A stretch of 64,000 bases of DNA, from positions 806,001 through 870,000 of the forward strand of contig JADJBU010000022.1 of NCBI GenBank assembly GCA_016703605.1. The letters are read 5' to 3'. Of the stretch, positions 28,249 to 35,766 are shown in pieces. Origin of the DNA: Candidatus Villigracilis adiacens (GTDB taxonomy: Bacteria > Chloroflexota > Anaerolineae > Anaerolineales > Villigracilaceae). The notes under the pieces are model-generated. The model made no database searches, had not been told where the DNA came from, and was given only the letters and a program-made list of their open reading frames with translations. The translations under genes and the position numbers were made by a program. The stretch's first letter is position 1, and each line of letters begins with the position of its first letter.

Positions 28249-28809
28249 TTATTTCTCTTCAAATATCTCCGCATCAGCCAGCGGTTTTCCGTTCAGGTCC
28301 TTTGATGAAAGGATCGGTTCCATCCCCGCAAGGGGCCACTCGACGCCAATCTGCGGGTCATTCCACAAGATGCTGCGCTCCCATTCAGGCGCGTAATAAT
28401 CTGTCACCTTGTAAACAACCTCTGCATGTCCGCTCGTTACAAAAAAACCATGCGCAAATCCCTCCGGGACCCAGAGTTGGTTTCGGTTTTGCGCCGAAAG
28501 GAGCATACCCACCCACTTCCCGAAGGTCGACGAGGAACGGCGGATATCCACTACCACATCGAAGATTTCCCCGGCGATTACACGCACCAACTTTCCCTGC
28601 GCCTGGCGGATCTGATAATGCAAACCGCGCAAGACGCCTTTTTGAGAGCGGGAATGGTTTTCCTGCACAAAACGCTGGGGGATCCCGTTCGCGGCGTAGG
28701 TCTCTTCACGATAGGTTTCCATGAAAAAGCCGCGCGGGTCTTCGTAAACTTTTGGTTCAATGGCAACAACTTCGGGGATCGCGGTTCGTATGAATTGCAT
28801 TCGGTCCAT
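28249..28809 (-). CDS. rmlC: dTDP-4-dehydrorhamnose 3,5-epimerase
   Basis: A 186-residue cupin, the standard RmlC length. The catalytic His lies in GVLRGLHYQ and the acid/base Tyr in VTDYYAPEWERSILW. It epimerises C3 and C5 of dTDP-4-keto-6-deoxyglucose. First gene of the rml operon and divergent from tpx; the 119-bp gap between them must hold both promoters. Confidence 0.95.
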   Translation of the reverse strand: MDRMQFIRTAIPEVVAIEPKVYEDPRGFFMETYREETYAANGIPQRFVQENHSRSQKGVLRGLHYQIRQAQGKLVRVIAGEIFDVVVDIRRSSSTFGKWVGMLLSAQNRNQLWVPEGFAHGFFVTSGHAEVVYKVTDYYAPEWERSILWNDPQIGVEWPLAGMEPILSSKDLNGKPLADAEIFEEK

Positions 28810-28928
28810 TTCTCCATGCCGGGTTTGTCGGGCAGGTTCCCATTATATCCGCATGACAGTTTGTAAGGGATGACGGTTAGGGAGCGTCTGTTACAATTGA
28901 AAAAACATGCTTACTGGAGAGAGACGAG

Positions 28929-29453
28929 ATGACCACAGTTCGAAATAACACATTCAAGATCGGCGATAATTTTGTAACCCTGCTCGGAGACGAGGTAAAG
29001 GTTGGGCAGGCGGCGCCGGATTTCAATAACGTCGTCGCCGGGTGGGCGCAGGTCAACCCGATTCAAGAGTCAAAGGGAAAGGTCATCATCCTTTCCGCCG
29101 TTCCTTCGCTGGATACGGATGTCTGCGACCGCGAAACCCGCCGCTTCAATGAAGAAGCCGCCAAACTGGGCGAGGATATTGTCATTTACACCATCAGCAC
29201 AGACTTCCCCATGGCACAGAAGCGCTGGTGCGGCGCGGCGGGCGTGGATAAGGTGAAGGTGGTTTCGGATGTGGTGGATGCGGACTTCGGCATAAAATAC
29301 GGCATCCTGATCAAGGAACGCCGCTACCTGCGCCGCTCGGTCTTCATCGTTGGGCGCGACGGCAAGCTGACCTATGTCAACTATCTGCCCGCCCTGGGCG
29401 ATGAGCCAAATTACGACGAGGTCATTGCCGAAGCGAAAAAAGCCCTCGGCTAG
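28929..29453 (+). CDS. tpx: Thiol peroxidase
   Basis: A 174-residue atypical 2-Cys peroxiredoxin. The peroxidatic Cys66 lies in DTDVCDRETRRF and the resolving Cys101 in QKRWCGAAG, the spacing seen in E. coli Tpx. It reduces hydrogen and alkyl peroxides with thioredoxin in the cytoplasm. Single gene with its own terminator; start ATG follows GGAGAGAGACG. Confidence 0.95.
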   Translation: MTTVRNNTFKIGDNFVTLLGDEVKVGQAAPDFNNVVAGWAQVNPIQESKGKVIILSAVPSLDTDVCDRETRRFNEEAAKLGEDIVIYTISTDFPMAQKRWCGAAGVDKVKVVSDVVDADFGIKYGILIKERRYLRRSVFIVGRDGKLTYVNYLPALGDEPNYDEVIAEAKKALG

Positions 29454-29503
29454 GGTCGAGGCTTGGGTTGTTGAACCAAGCTCAAGTACGGGAAAGAAGC
29501 GCA

Positions 29504-29528
29504 GCCGCCCCTTTCGGGGCGGCTTTTT
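29504..29528 (+). terminator. Rho-independent terminator of tpx
   Basis: GC-rich stem GCCGCCCC/GGGGCGGC with a TTTC loop side and a run of five T, 50 bp after the tpx stop. Confidence 0.92.
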
Positions 29529-29551
29529 CATCCGAATGATAAAATCCAAAA

Positions 29552-30253
29552 ATGAGTGAAGCAAAGAGAAATTTTTTAGAAGGGGCGCGGGCGGAGGCGC
29601 CGATTCTGATCGGCGTATTTCCGTTCGGGTTGATCTACGGCGCGCTGGCGGTCAATTCGGGGCTTTCGACGACGGCGGCGCAGTTGATGTCGTCCATTGT
29701 GTTTGCGGGGTCGGCGCAGTTCATCACGGCGCAGTTGTTCAGCGAGAGCGCTCCGGCGCTGGTGATGATCCTGACGATTGCGGTGGTTAACCTGCGCCAT
29801 ATGTTATACAGCGCGTCGCTTGCGCCTTATCTTAAAGACCTCCCGATGAGTTGGAAAACGCTGCTTTCGTATTTACTGACCGATGAAGCCTACGCCCCGT
29901 CTATTTTGCATTACGAGAAGGAAGGGCTGCCGCGCTTTAAACACTGGTTTCTTTTCGGCGCGGGCATCTCGCTGTGGTTGAACTGGCAGGTCAGCACTGC
30001 CATCGGCGTATTTCTTGGCGCGTCGATCCCTGAGAATCTCTCGCTCGATTTTGCCCTGCCGCTGACGTTCATTGCCATGATCGTGCCGGTGATGAAAAAA
30101 TTCCCTGTGGTTGCCGCGGCGTTGAGCGCGGGCATCACGGCTTTGCTGGCGTATTCGCTGCCCTACAAACTCGGGTTGATCCTTGCGGCATTGGCGGGTA
30201 TTGTAGTCGGCACGTTCCTTGAAGGGCGCGCCGCCGCAAAGGGGGCGCAATGA
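29552..30253 (+). CDS. azlC: AzlC family branched-chain amino acid exporter, large subunit
   Basis: A 233-residue membrane protein with about five to six spans. It begins with FLEGARAEAPILIGVFPFGL and contains SSIVFAGSAQFI and VVNLRHMLYS, both typical of AzlC. With AzlD it exports branched-chain amino acids. The stop overlaps the azlD start (ATGA at 30250-30253), so the two are coupled. Confidence 0.93.
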   Translation: MSEAKRNFLEGARAEAPILIGVFPFGLIYGALAVNSGLSTTAAQLMSSIVFAGSAQFITAQLFSESAPALVMILTIAVVNLRHMLYSASLAPYLKDLPMSWKTLLSYLLTDEAYAPSILHYEKEGLPRFKHWFLFGAGISLWLNWQVSTAIGVFLGASIPENLSLDFALPLTFIAMIVPVMKKFPVVAAALSAGITALLAYSLPYKLGLILAALAGIVVGTFLEGRAAAKGAQ

Positions 30254-30567
30254 CGAATATTTGGGTTGTCATGGTCTTTGGCGGGTTGATCACTTTTGGG
30301 ATGCGTTTTTCGCTGATCTATCTGTTCGGCAGGTTCGAAATTCCGGACACCCTGCGACGCGCTCTGCATTACGTTCCCCCGGCGGTATTTTCCGCCATTA
30401 TCTTTCCCGAAATATTTTTGAGCGGCGGCGTGGTAAATCTCTCCCCCGCGAATCCGCGCCTGCTGGCGGGTTTGCTTGCGATCCTTACCGCCTGGGTTTC
30501 ACGCAACACGCTCGTTACCATCCTGGTTGGGATGGCGGCGTTGTTTTTCTTCCAGTGGGTCCAGTAG
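30250..30567 (+). CDS. azlD: AzlD family small membrane protein
   Basis: A 105-residue protein with three to four spans, the usual size of AzlD. RRALHYVPPAVFSAIIFPE is the family signature. It is the partner of AzlC and is translationally coupled to it. No strong terminator follows; the convergent GGDEF gene ends 39 bp later. Confidence 0.92.
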   Translation: MTNIWVVMVFGGLITFGMRFSLIYLFGRFEIPDTLRRALHYVPPAVFSAIIFPEIFLSGGVVNLSPANPRLLAGLLAILTAWVSRNTLVTILVGMAALFFFQWVQ

Positions 30568-30606
30568 AAAAAAAGAAAACCTGCGGCGCTGCGTAAGGCG
30601 GGTCAA

Positions 30607-31509
30607 TTATAGAAAAACGAGAAAGACCTGGCTGCCCCCGGCTTCCTTTGCGCGGGTCACGGCTCCGCGCGCCTGCAAAATGATCGGCTCGATCTCGGTT
30701 GTGGATGTGATGCGCATGAGGGATGCCACCCCCGCGCTGACCTTGACGTTCAAAGGCGGTTCATTCGGGACCTCGATCCGGGCGCCGCGTATCCCAAAAA
30801 TGATTCTCTCCGATATTTTTTCCGCATCCGCGCCAATGACGCCCGGAAGCGCAAGCAGAAATTCGTCGCCATCCCAGCGCCCAATGCAATCGTAGGGGCG
30901 GCTTTTCTCGCGGATGGTATTTGCCAGCGCTTTGAGCACTTCGTCCCCAGCCTTCCTGCCAAATTTATTGTTGATTTCCTTGAAGTTGTCGATATCCAGC
31001 GCGATCAAACTGAGGGGAAGCGAGTCGCGCCGCGAACGTTCCAACTCGCCAGCTGCCTGGCGCAAAAAGGCGGCACGGTTCATGTAACTGGTCAACGGAT
31101 CGAACGCCGCCTGCGCCTCCAGTTCCTCACGCGCCGCAACCAGGCTCGAAGTGAGGGAGATGATGCGCTCCGCAACCGAGATGCGGTTCTTTAATTCCGA
31201 GGTTTGATACGGCAGCCGCAGGGTATCGTCCACCCCCTGAATGGGTCCATCTTCGACATTTCTCGATGTGATGAGCAGGATGTAGATCGGATCTTCAGAC
31301 TGCGCGTCGCGCACATGTTGAATGAAACGACTCGCCCCCGCATCGGTGGTATCTTCGTTGACGATCATAAAACGGACTCCGCCCGCCTGCACCGCGCTCC
31401 AAGCCTGCGCGCTCGAAGCGGCAAAAGAGATCGAATTCCGCCTGCCCTCCAAAACCTTTTGAATGACCGCCAGTTCCCTGGAGTTCGCTTCCAGCACAAG
31501 AATGTTCAT
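30607..31509 (-). CDS. Diguanylate cyclase with degenerate receiver domain
   Basis: About 300 residues from the ATG at 31509 (preceded by AAAGGTG); the open frame extends further upstream without support. Residues 1-115 look like a receiver domain, but the usual phospho-acceptor strand reads FMIVNEDTTD and is atypical. A coiled link leads to a GGDEF domain starting at FDPLTSYMNRAAFL; the active loop reads RWDGDEFLL, that is DGDEF in place of GGDEF. It probably makes cyclic di-GMP, perhaps with altered activity. Convergent with azlCD. Confidence 0.85.
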   Translation of the reverse strand: MNILVLEANSRELAVIQKVLEGRRNSISFAASSAQAWSAVQAGGVRFMIVNEDTTDAGASRFIQHVRDAQSEDPIYILLITSRNVEDGPIQGVDDTLRLPYQTSELKNRISVAERIISLTSSLVAAREELEAQAAFDPLTSYMNRAAFLRQAAGELERSRRDSLPLSLIALDIDNFKEINNKFGRKAGDEVLKALANTIREKSRPYDCIGRWDGDEFLLALPGVIGADAEKISERIIFGIRGARIEVPNEPPLNVKVSAGVASLMRITSTTEIEPIILQARGAVTRAKEAGGSQVFLVFL

Positions 31510-31669
31510 AAGGCACCTTTGCCCCATTATAGCAGGGCGGATTATTTTTTCACCGACCAAAGTCGGCAGGAACCCCTGCGGCTTTACACGCCAAAATACC
31601 CGCTCCTGAAACCGGAATTTCGTTGACAATTCCAAACCCCCGTAGTAATATTTGCCCCGCTTTGACCAC

Positions 31670-31741
31670 GCCGAGGTAGCTCAGTGGCAGAGCAGGGGAC
31701 TCATAAGCCCTTGGTCGGGAGTTCAAATCTCCCCCTCGGCA
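31670..31741 (+). tRNA. tRNA-Met (CAT anticodon)
   Basis: Cloverleaf with acceptor arm GCCGAGG/CCTCGGC, D arm GCTC/GAGC, anticodon loop CTCATAA and T arm GGGAG/CTCCC. The anticodon is CAT, so elongator Met is most likely; a tRNA-Ile2 whose C34 becomes lysidine cannot be excluded, since its arm is similar. The last pair of the anticodon stem is A-G. CCA is not encoded (ACAC follows). An integrase gene starts 61 bp downstream. Confidence 0.9.
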
Positions 31742-31802
31742 CACCGTTTCCAAGTGAAACACTCTTCTTATATATGGTGGTCTCTACACAAAGGAGATCA
31801 CC

Positions 31803-32741
31803 ATGTGTGCTTTAAATACACAAGACCAGGGGATTATCGTACTTCCGCAACAGGATTATCTGCCCATCCTGATCGAGTCTTTTCTGATCGACCGTAGATC
31901 ACAAGGGCTTTCCCCAGGAACCATTGAGTTCTATACCAAGAAACTAAAGTATTTCCAACAATATTGTGAAGGGTTCGCGCTGACACAAGTCTCTCAACTT
32001 ACATCGGATTTCATTCGTAGATACATTCTTGAGGTCTCTGAAACTCACAACCCAGGTGGTGTACATGCTTGCTTTCGCCCGCTGCGCACCATGTTGTATT
32101 GGATCGAGGAGGAAGAGATCATGCCGCCAGATTGGAAGAATCCAATCCGCAGAGTCAAAGCGCCCAAGCTGCCGACCGATCCCATTGAACCGATTCAAAT
32201 TGAAGAAATCCATCAACTCCTGAAAACCTGCCAAAGCAATTATTCTGGCATCCGCGACAAAGCGATGATGCTGGGATTACTGGATACCGGCGCCCGCGCC
32301 AAAGAATTCCTGAATCTCAACTTGGAAGATGTGGACCTGGCGACCGGAGCAGTGATGATCCGCCAAGGCAAAGGACGCAAGCCGCGCATGGTGTTCCTCG
32401 GGCGAAAGACCATTCGAGCCATCCGTGGGTATCTTCGATATCGAACAGGTAACCACCCTGCTCTTTGGGTGTCCACTCGCGGGGAACGGATGACTTATGC
32501 AGCATTACGATGCCTCCTGCGCCGGCGTGCAGAACTGGTGGGTATGAAAGAGATTCCCACCCCGCACGATTTCCGCCGCGCCTTTGCCCTGGTCATGCTG
32601 CGCAATGGCGTGGATATCTTCGCCCTCCAGAAACTGATGGGGCATTCCGACCTGCAGATCCTGCGGCGCTACCTGGCACAGACCGATCAGGATATTCACA
32701 ACGCCCACATGCGGGGCAGTCCAGTGGATAGCAATTTGTAG
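31803..32741 (+). CDS. Tyrosine recombinase (XerC/D-like integrase), copy 1
   Basis: A 312-residue phage-type integrase. An N-terminal SAM-like core-binding domain covers residues about 18-100. The catalytic set is complete: Arg165 (DTGARAKEFL), Lys190, His255 and Arg258 (TPHDFRRAF), His281 (LMGHSDLQ) and the nucleophile Tyr290 (RRYLAQ). Starts behind AAAGGAG right after the tRNA, so it probably integrates the element into that tRNA. Paralogous to the gene at 36977 along its whole length; both end in SPVD plus three residues. Confidence 0.9.
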   Translation: MCALNTQDQGIIVLPQQDYLPILIESFLIDRRSQGLSPGTIEFYTKKLKYFQQYCEGFALTQVSQLTSDFIRRYILEVSETHNPGGVHACFRPLRTMLYWIEEEEIMPPDWKNPIRRVKAPKLPTDPIEPIQIEEIHQLLKTCQSNYSGIRDKAMMLGLLDTGARAKEFLNLNLEDVDLATGAVMIRQGKGRKPRMVFLGRKTIRAIRGYLRYRTGNHPALWVSTRGERMTYAALRCLLRRRAELVGMKEIPTPHDFRRAFALVMLRNGVDIFALQKLMGHSDLQILRRYLAQTDQDIHNAHMRGSPVDSNL

Positions 32742-32816
32742 AGAAAGGGAGCACTGGAAGAATGCTACATCTGACAAATCTGTTCATGTATCAGACACTG
32801 TTATAAAGGAAAATTT

Positions 32817-33071
32817 ATGACCACAGTAAAAATCCGCCGTAAAGGAACCATCACCATTCCAGCCAAACTGCGTAAAGAATACAAACTCGAGGAAGGTCAA
32901 ACATTGACAGTTATTGACCTTGGCGAAGGTACGATTTTGCTTACGCCCAAAGTTTCCCAGGTGGATAAATTGGCTAATCAAATCGCTGAGAAATTTAAGG
33001 ACGAAGGCATTACTCTCGAGGATTTGTTACAGGCACTAAATGAGCTGCGTAAAACTTACAATAGATCATGA
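32817..33071 (+). CDS. AbrB/MazE-type (SpoVT) DNA-binding protein
   Basis: An 84-residue protein. The first 45 residues form a swapped-hairpin AbrB domain (TTVKIRRKGTITIPAKLR, then LEEGQTLTVI). The C-terminal helix would bind a partner toxin. Usually such a protein is the antitoxin of a PIN or MazF toxin, but neither follows; the next gene is a winged-helix protein. It may regulate its neighbours or be an orphan antitoxin. The start ATG follows AAAGGA. Confidence 0.8.
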   Translation: MTTVKIRRKGTITIPAKLRKEYKLEEGQTLTVIDLGEGTILLTPKVSQVDKLANQIAEKFKDEGITLEDLLQALNELRKTYNRS

Positions 33072-33074
33072 TAT

Positions 33075-33118
33075 AATGACCGAAACTTTCGGTTATATAA
33101 CCGATTTTTTCGGTCATT
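33075..33118. promoter_or_regulatory. Nested-palindrome operator upstream of the winged-helix/nucleotidyltransferase pair
   Basis: An inner 16-bp perfect palindrome TCGGTTATATAACCGA (33089-33104) lies inside outer arms AATGACCGAAA and TTTCGGTCATT (33075-33085 and 33108-33118). All half-sites share ACCGA/TCGGT. A -10-like TATAAT overlaps the left edge (33072-33077). Most likely the autoregulatory site of the toxin-antitoxin pair that starts 24 bp later. Confidence 0.7.
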
Positions 33119-33141
33119 AGTATTCTCGATAGGAGAGAAAA

Positions 33142-33471
33142 ATGTTAGCCTCCCTGTTTGGCTCCAAAGGTTCTGAAAAAGTATTGATCTTCATTACAGC
33201 TCGCGGTGAAGGTTATGCAAGAGAAATATCTCAATTTTTCGACATGGATATTTCTACCATCCAGAACCAGCTCGATAAATTTGAGCTTGGCGGTATTTTG
33301 GCAAGCACTACCAAAGGACGAACGCGGTTATACACATTTAATCCAAGATACCCTTTTCTAAAAGAGTTGGAACTACTATTAAACAAAGCTCTTTCCTTTT
33401 ATCCTGAGGATGAACGCGAGAAACTGGTCTTGGAAAGACGGCGACCACGCCGACGAGGCAAACCAATATGA
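33142..33471 (+). CDS. Winged-helix DNA-binding protein, putative antitoxin
   Basis: A 109-residue protein. Residues 15-70 form a winged helix (VLIFITARGEGYAREISQF with a wing at TTKGRTRLYTFNPRYPF). The tail is basic (RRRPRRRGKP). It overlaps the nucleotidyltransferase gene by 4 bp (ATGA), the arrangement of antitoxin-toxin pairs in which a nucleotidyltransferase is the toxin. A palindromic operator just upstream supports autoregulation. Toxin-antitoxin role is inferred. Confidence 0.75.
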   Translation: MLASLFGSKGSEKVLIFITARGEGYAREISQFFDMDISTIQNQLDKFELGGILASTTKGRTRLYTFNPRYPFLKELELLLNKALSFYPEDEREKLVLERRRPRRRGKPI

Positions 33472-34007
33472 AACCCATTAGCGCAATGACCCAGGCGAAA
33501 TTAGCAGAATTTGTCCAATCACGCCTGCGGAAAAACGAGATTTTAGTGACCTTATCCGGCGGAGCAGCCGTATCCATTTACACAGTTAATAAATATGTTT
33601 CAGCGGACATCGACTTGGTTGAAGACACCTACGCTGACAGAAACAAAGTGAACAACGCAATGGAAGAGATTGGCTTCCGCGAGAAAAATCGGTATTTCAC
33701 TCATCCAGACACACAGCATATTATCGAATTTCCATCCGGTCCTCTTTCCGTAGGCGGGGAGGCAGTGAAACATATTAAAGAGATAAAGTACGCAACAGGA
33801 ATTCTACGTGTCATATCCCCCACAGATTGTGTGAAAGATAGGCTGGCAGCTTATTATTTCTGGAAAGATCAACAATCCTTCAATCAAGCCCTTTTGGTAG
33901 CCCAAAACAATCCTGTTAACATCAGCGAAATTAAGAAATGGTCGCAAGCAGAGGATCATCTTGAAGAATTTAAAAAATTCCTAAAGCAATATGAGGATAA
34001 GAAATAA
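33468..34007 (+). CDS. Nucleotidyltransferase, AbiEii/DUF6036-like, putative toxin
   Basis: A 179-residue protein with a minimal nucleotidyltransferase core: Gly31-Gly32 (LSGGAAVSIY) and the metal-binding Asp47 and Asp49 (SADIDLV). A late motif SPTDCVKDRLAAYYFWKD is shared by AbiEii-like proteins and helps hold the substrate. In AbiE systems the enzyme blocks tRNA by adding nucleotides. Coupled to the winged-helix gene by a 4-bp overlap. Confidence 0.78.
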   Translation: MKPISAMTQAKLAEFVQSRLRKNEILVTLSGGAAVSIYTVNKYVSADIDLVEDTYADRNKVNNAMEEIGFREKNRYFTHPDTQHIIEFPSGPLSVGGEAVKHIKEIKYATGILRVISPTDCVKDRLAAYYFWKDQQSFNQALLVAQNNPVNISEIKKWSQAEDHLEEFKKFLKQYEDKK

Positions 34008-34097
34008 AGCCCTCAACTTTAGATATTCTTTTGGATAGTTATATGTAGGGGATGGGTACAAAATCTGATTACAAGATTCACTTCTTCAAAAATCTAT

Positions 34098-34126
34098 TTT
34101 ACATTCATACTCATTTTAATTATAAT
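34098..34126 (+). promoter_or_regulatory. Consensus promoter of the orphan abiEi gene, leaderless
   Basis: TTTACA at 34098-34103, a 17-bp spacer and TATAAT at 34121-34126. The expected start of transcription, 6-8 bases after the -10, falls on or next to the ATG at 34133, so the mRNA would have no leader. Confidence 0.75.
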
Positions 34127-34140
34127 GTGAGTATGAATGT
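34101..34140. promoter_or_regulatory. 13-bp inverted-repeat operator over promoter and start codon
   Basis: Perfect arms ACATTCATACTCA (34101-34113) and TGAGTATGAATGT (34128-34140) enclose the -10 box; the left arm overlaps the -35 and the right arm holds the start codon. Typical of autoregulation by an AbiEi antitoxin. Confidence 0.8.
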
Positions 34141-34747
34141 AAATTCAAAACTATCCCGAATCGACAAGCTCCGACAGATCATGAAAAGCCGACAAGGACT
34201 CCTCTTAACGTCTGATTTAGCTAATTTCAACATCCCTCGAACCTACCTTTCGATCATGGGACAAACTGGTGAAATCGAACGGGTTTCAAGAGGGGTATAT
34301 CGGTCTGCTGCCACGTTCATCGAGGATGAATTGTTCAGTTTTCAGTCAAAGTATCGCTCAACTATCTTTTCGCACGAGACAGCCCTATACTTGAACAACT
34401 TGACAGACAGGACACCTCTCACCTATTCATTCTCTGTCCCAACTGGCTACCACTCCCATTTTCTGAACAGCAGCGGATACAAAATTTTTTATGTCAACCG
34501 TGATGTTTTTGAACTAGGCGTCATTTCAATGAACACGCCACATGGGAATAAAGTCCGAGCCACAGATCTCGAAAGAACCATCTGTGATATTGTGCGTAGC
34601 CGGAGTCAGATCGATATCCAAGTACGCAACGCGGCACTGAAACATTATGCGAAACATAAAGGCAGGAATCTTGACCGGCTTTATACCTATGCCAAACGGC
34701 TCCGAGTCCAAACCATTGTCAGAGAGTATCTGGAAATCCTTTTATAA
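34133..34747 (+). CDS. AbiEi-family antitoxin, orphan
   Basis: About 204 residues. The N-terminus has a winged-helix domain (RIDKLRQIMKSRQGLLLTSD) and then the AbiEi core (RVSRGVYRS, SHETALYLNNLTDRTP, VRATDLERTICDIV). In AbiE systems this protein represses its own operon and offsets the AbiEii nucleotidyltransferase. No AbiEii follows on this strand; the next gene is convergent. ATG at 34133 is chosen because it sits in the operator and at the predicted transcription start; the frame upstream has no ribosome site. It may control the neighbouring nucleotidyltransferases or protect against another element. Confidence 0.85.
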   Translation: MNVNSKLSRIDKLRQIMKSRQGLLLTSDLANFNIPRTYLSIMGQTGEIERVSRGVYRSAATFIEDELFSFQSKYRSTIFSHETALYLNNLTDRTPLTYSFSVPTGYHSHFLNSSGYKIFYVNRDVFELGVISMNTPHGNKVRATDLERTICDIVRSRSQIDIQVRNAALKHYAKHKGRNLDRLYTYAKRLRVQTIVREYLEILL

Positions 34748-34941
34748 GAATAAGCTCTTTGGACATCCCGTTTTACTAATCATGACTGAATCTCAACAAG
34801 TGAACACGAATATTGACGGTTACCAAATTCAGCACCAAATAATGATGGATAGTATGAACTAACAATGTATCCAAGGTGATGATCGATCTAAATCAGTCGC
34901 ATTCCTGATGCTATCCTTATGAAGGCGCTGACAAATTAGAT

Positions 34942-35766
34942 CTATCCCATTAAAAACGAGAGAAGCGCATTTATCCGTTCGTATGCATCTCGTTGAATAA
35001 AGTCTCTTTCCTCGTTCTCAGTGATGTCTTCGAAATCAGCTACATGTTTGGGTCCGATATGTTCAGGAGAGGCGAATTTTTCAGATAACGTCCCAAGGGC
35101 TTCCTGTACCAACTTATTCTCCAATATTGGTTGAAACTCTTTTGCTAATGCTTCAATACCGCCAGGATAGTTTTTGATACAGTAATAAATATCCCAGGCA
35201 TCCTTTTCCATTAACCGTGACGCTATTGCCATAGATTTCATCACCAGAAATGGCGCAATCGAGGTAACACGGACACGTGCACTATCTATCCCGCCTTCCG
35301 GCAGCTTTCCGCTTAAGGTAATTTCAGTTACTTGAGCAAAAGCCAAATCACTACCCCGCGCTTTGCGCGGTTGCATATCTTGTATCTTTTGAGTGCGACG
35401 GCTACGTTTCGTGCCGGCATACTCTCCAGCCAAGAAATCTACTTCCACTTGGTACGTATTTCTTCCAACCTTTACTTCCCGGAAGAAAATAAAAGGCTGC
35501 TCCCCCTGGCGATAACCGCGCGATAACAAAAGTTGCAAGATGGTTTTATAACCCACCTCACTCAAAACACGGTGATCCAGCGCCAAATCCACATCAAGGC
35601 TTCCTGTATGCCGTTGCTCAGCACCACTCAATAGAAGTTCGGGAACCCACCCACCTACAATCACGATCCCTTCTTGATATTCACCCAGTAAATGGGTCAA
35701 TTCAAGCATAACGCTATATGCGGCTTCCACCGCTTCAGCCGTATAGTCTACTCGAGTTATCACCAT
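34942..35766 (-). CDS. Nucleotidyltransferase, AbiEii-like putative toxin
   Basis: A 274-residue protein with the nucleotidyltransferase motif IVIVGGWVPELLL and Asp58/Asp60 in GSLDVDLAL. Later segments VEVDFLAGEY and KSMAIASRLMEKDAWDIYY are typical of AbiEii/DUF1814 proteins. It overlaps the preceding AbiEi-like gene by 7 bp, so the pair forms a two-gene toxin-antitoxin-like operon on the minus strand. Target, if toxic, would be inferred to be tRNA. Confidence 0.8.
   Translation of the reverse strand: MVITRVDYTAEAVEAAYSVMLELTHLLGEYQEGIVIVGGWVPELLLSGAEQRHTGSLDVDLALDHRVLSEVGYKTILQLLLSRGYRQGEQPFIFFREVKVGRNTYQVEVDFLAGEYAGTKRSRRTQKIQDMQPRKARGSDLAFAQVTEITLSGKLPEGGIDSARVRVTSIAPFLVMKSMAIASRLMEKDAWDIYYCIKNYPGGIEALAKEFQPILENKLVQEALGTLSEKFASPEHIGPKHVADFEDITENEERDFIQRDAYERINALLSFLMG

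Noticed and set aside
34647..34862. Small plus-strand frame at the end of the orphan abiEi gene, considered as an AbiEii remnant
   Set aside because: No nucleotidyltransferase motif; most of it is the abiEi gene in another frame.
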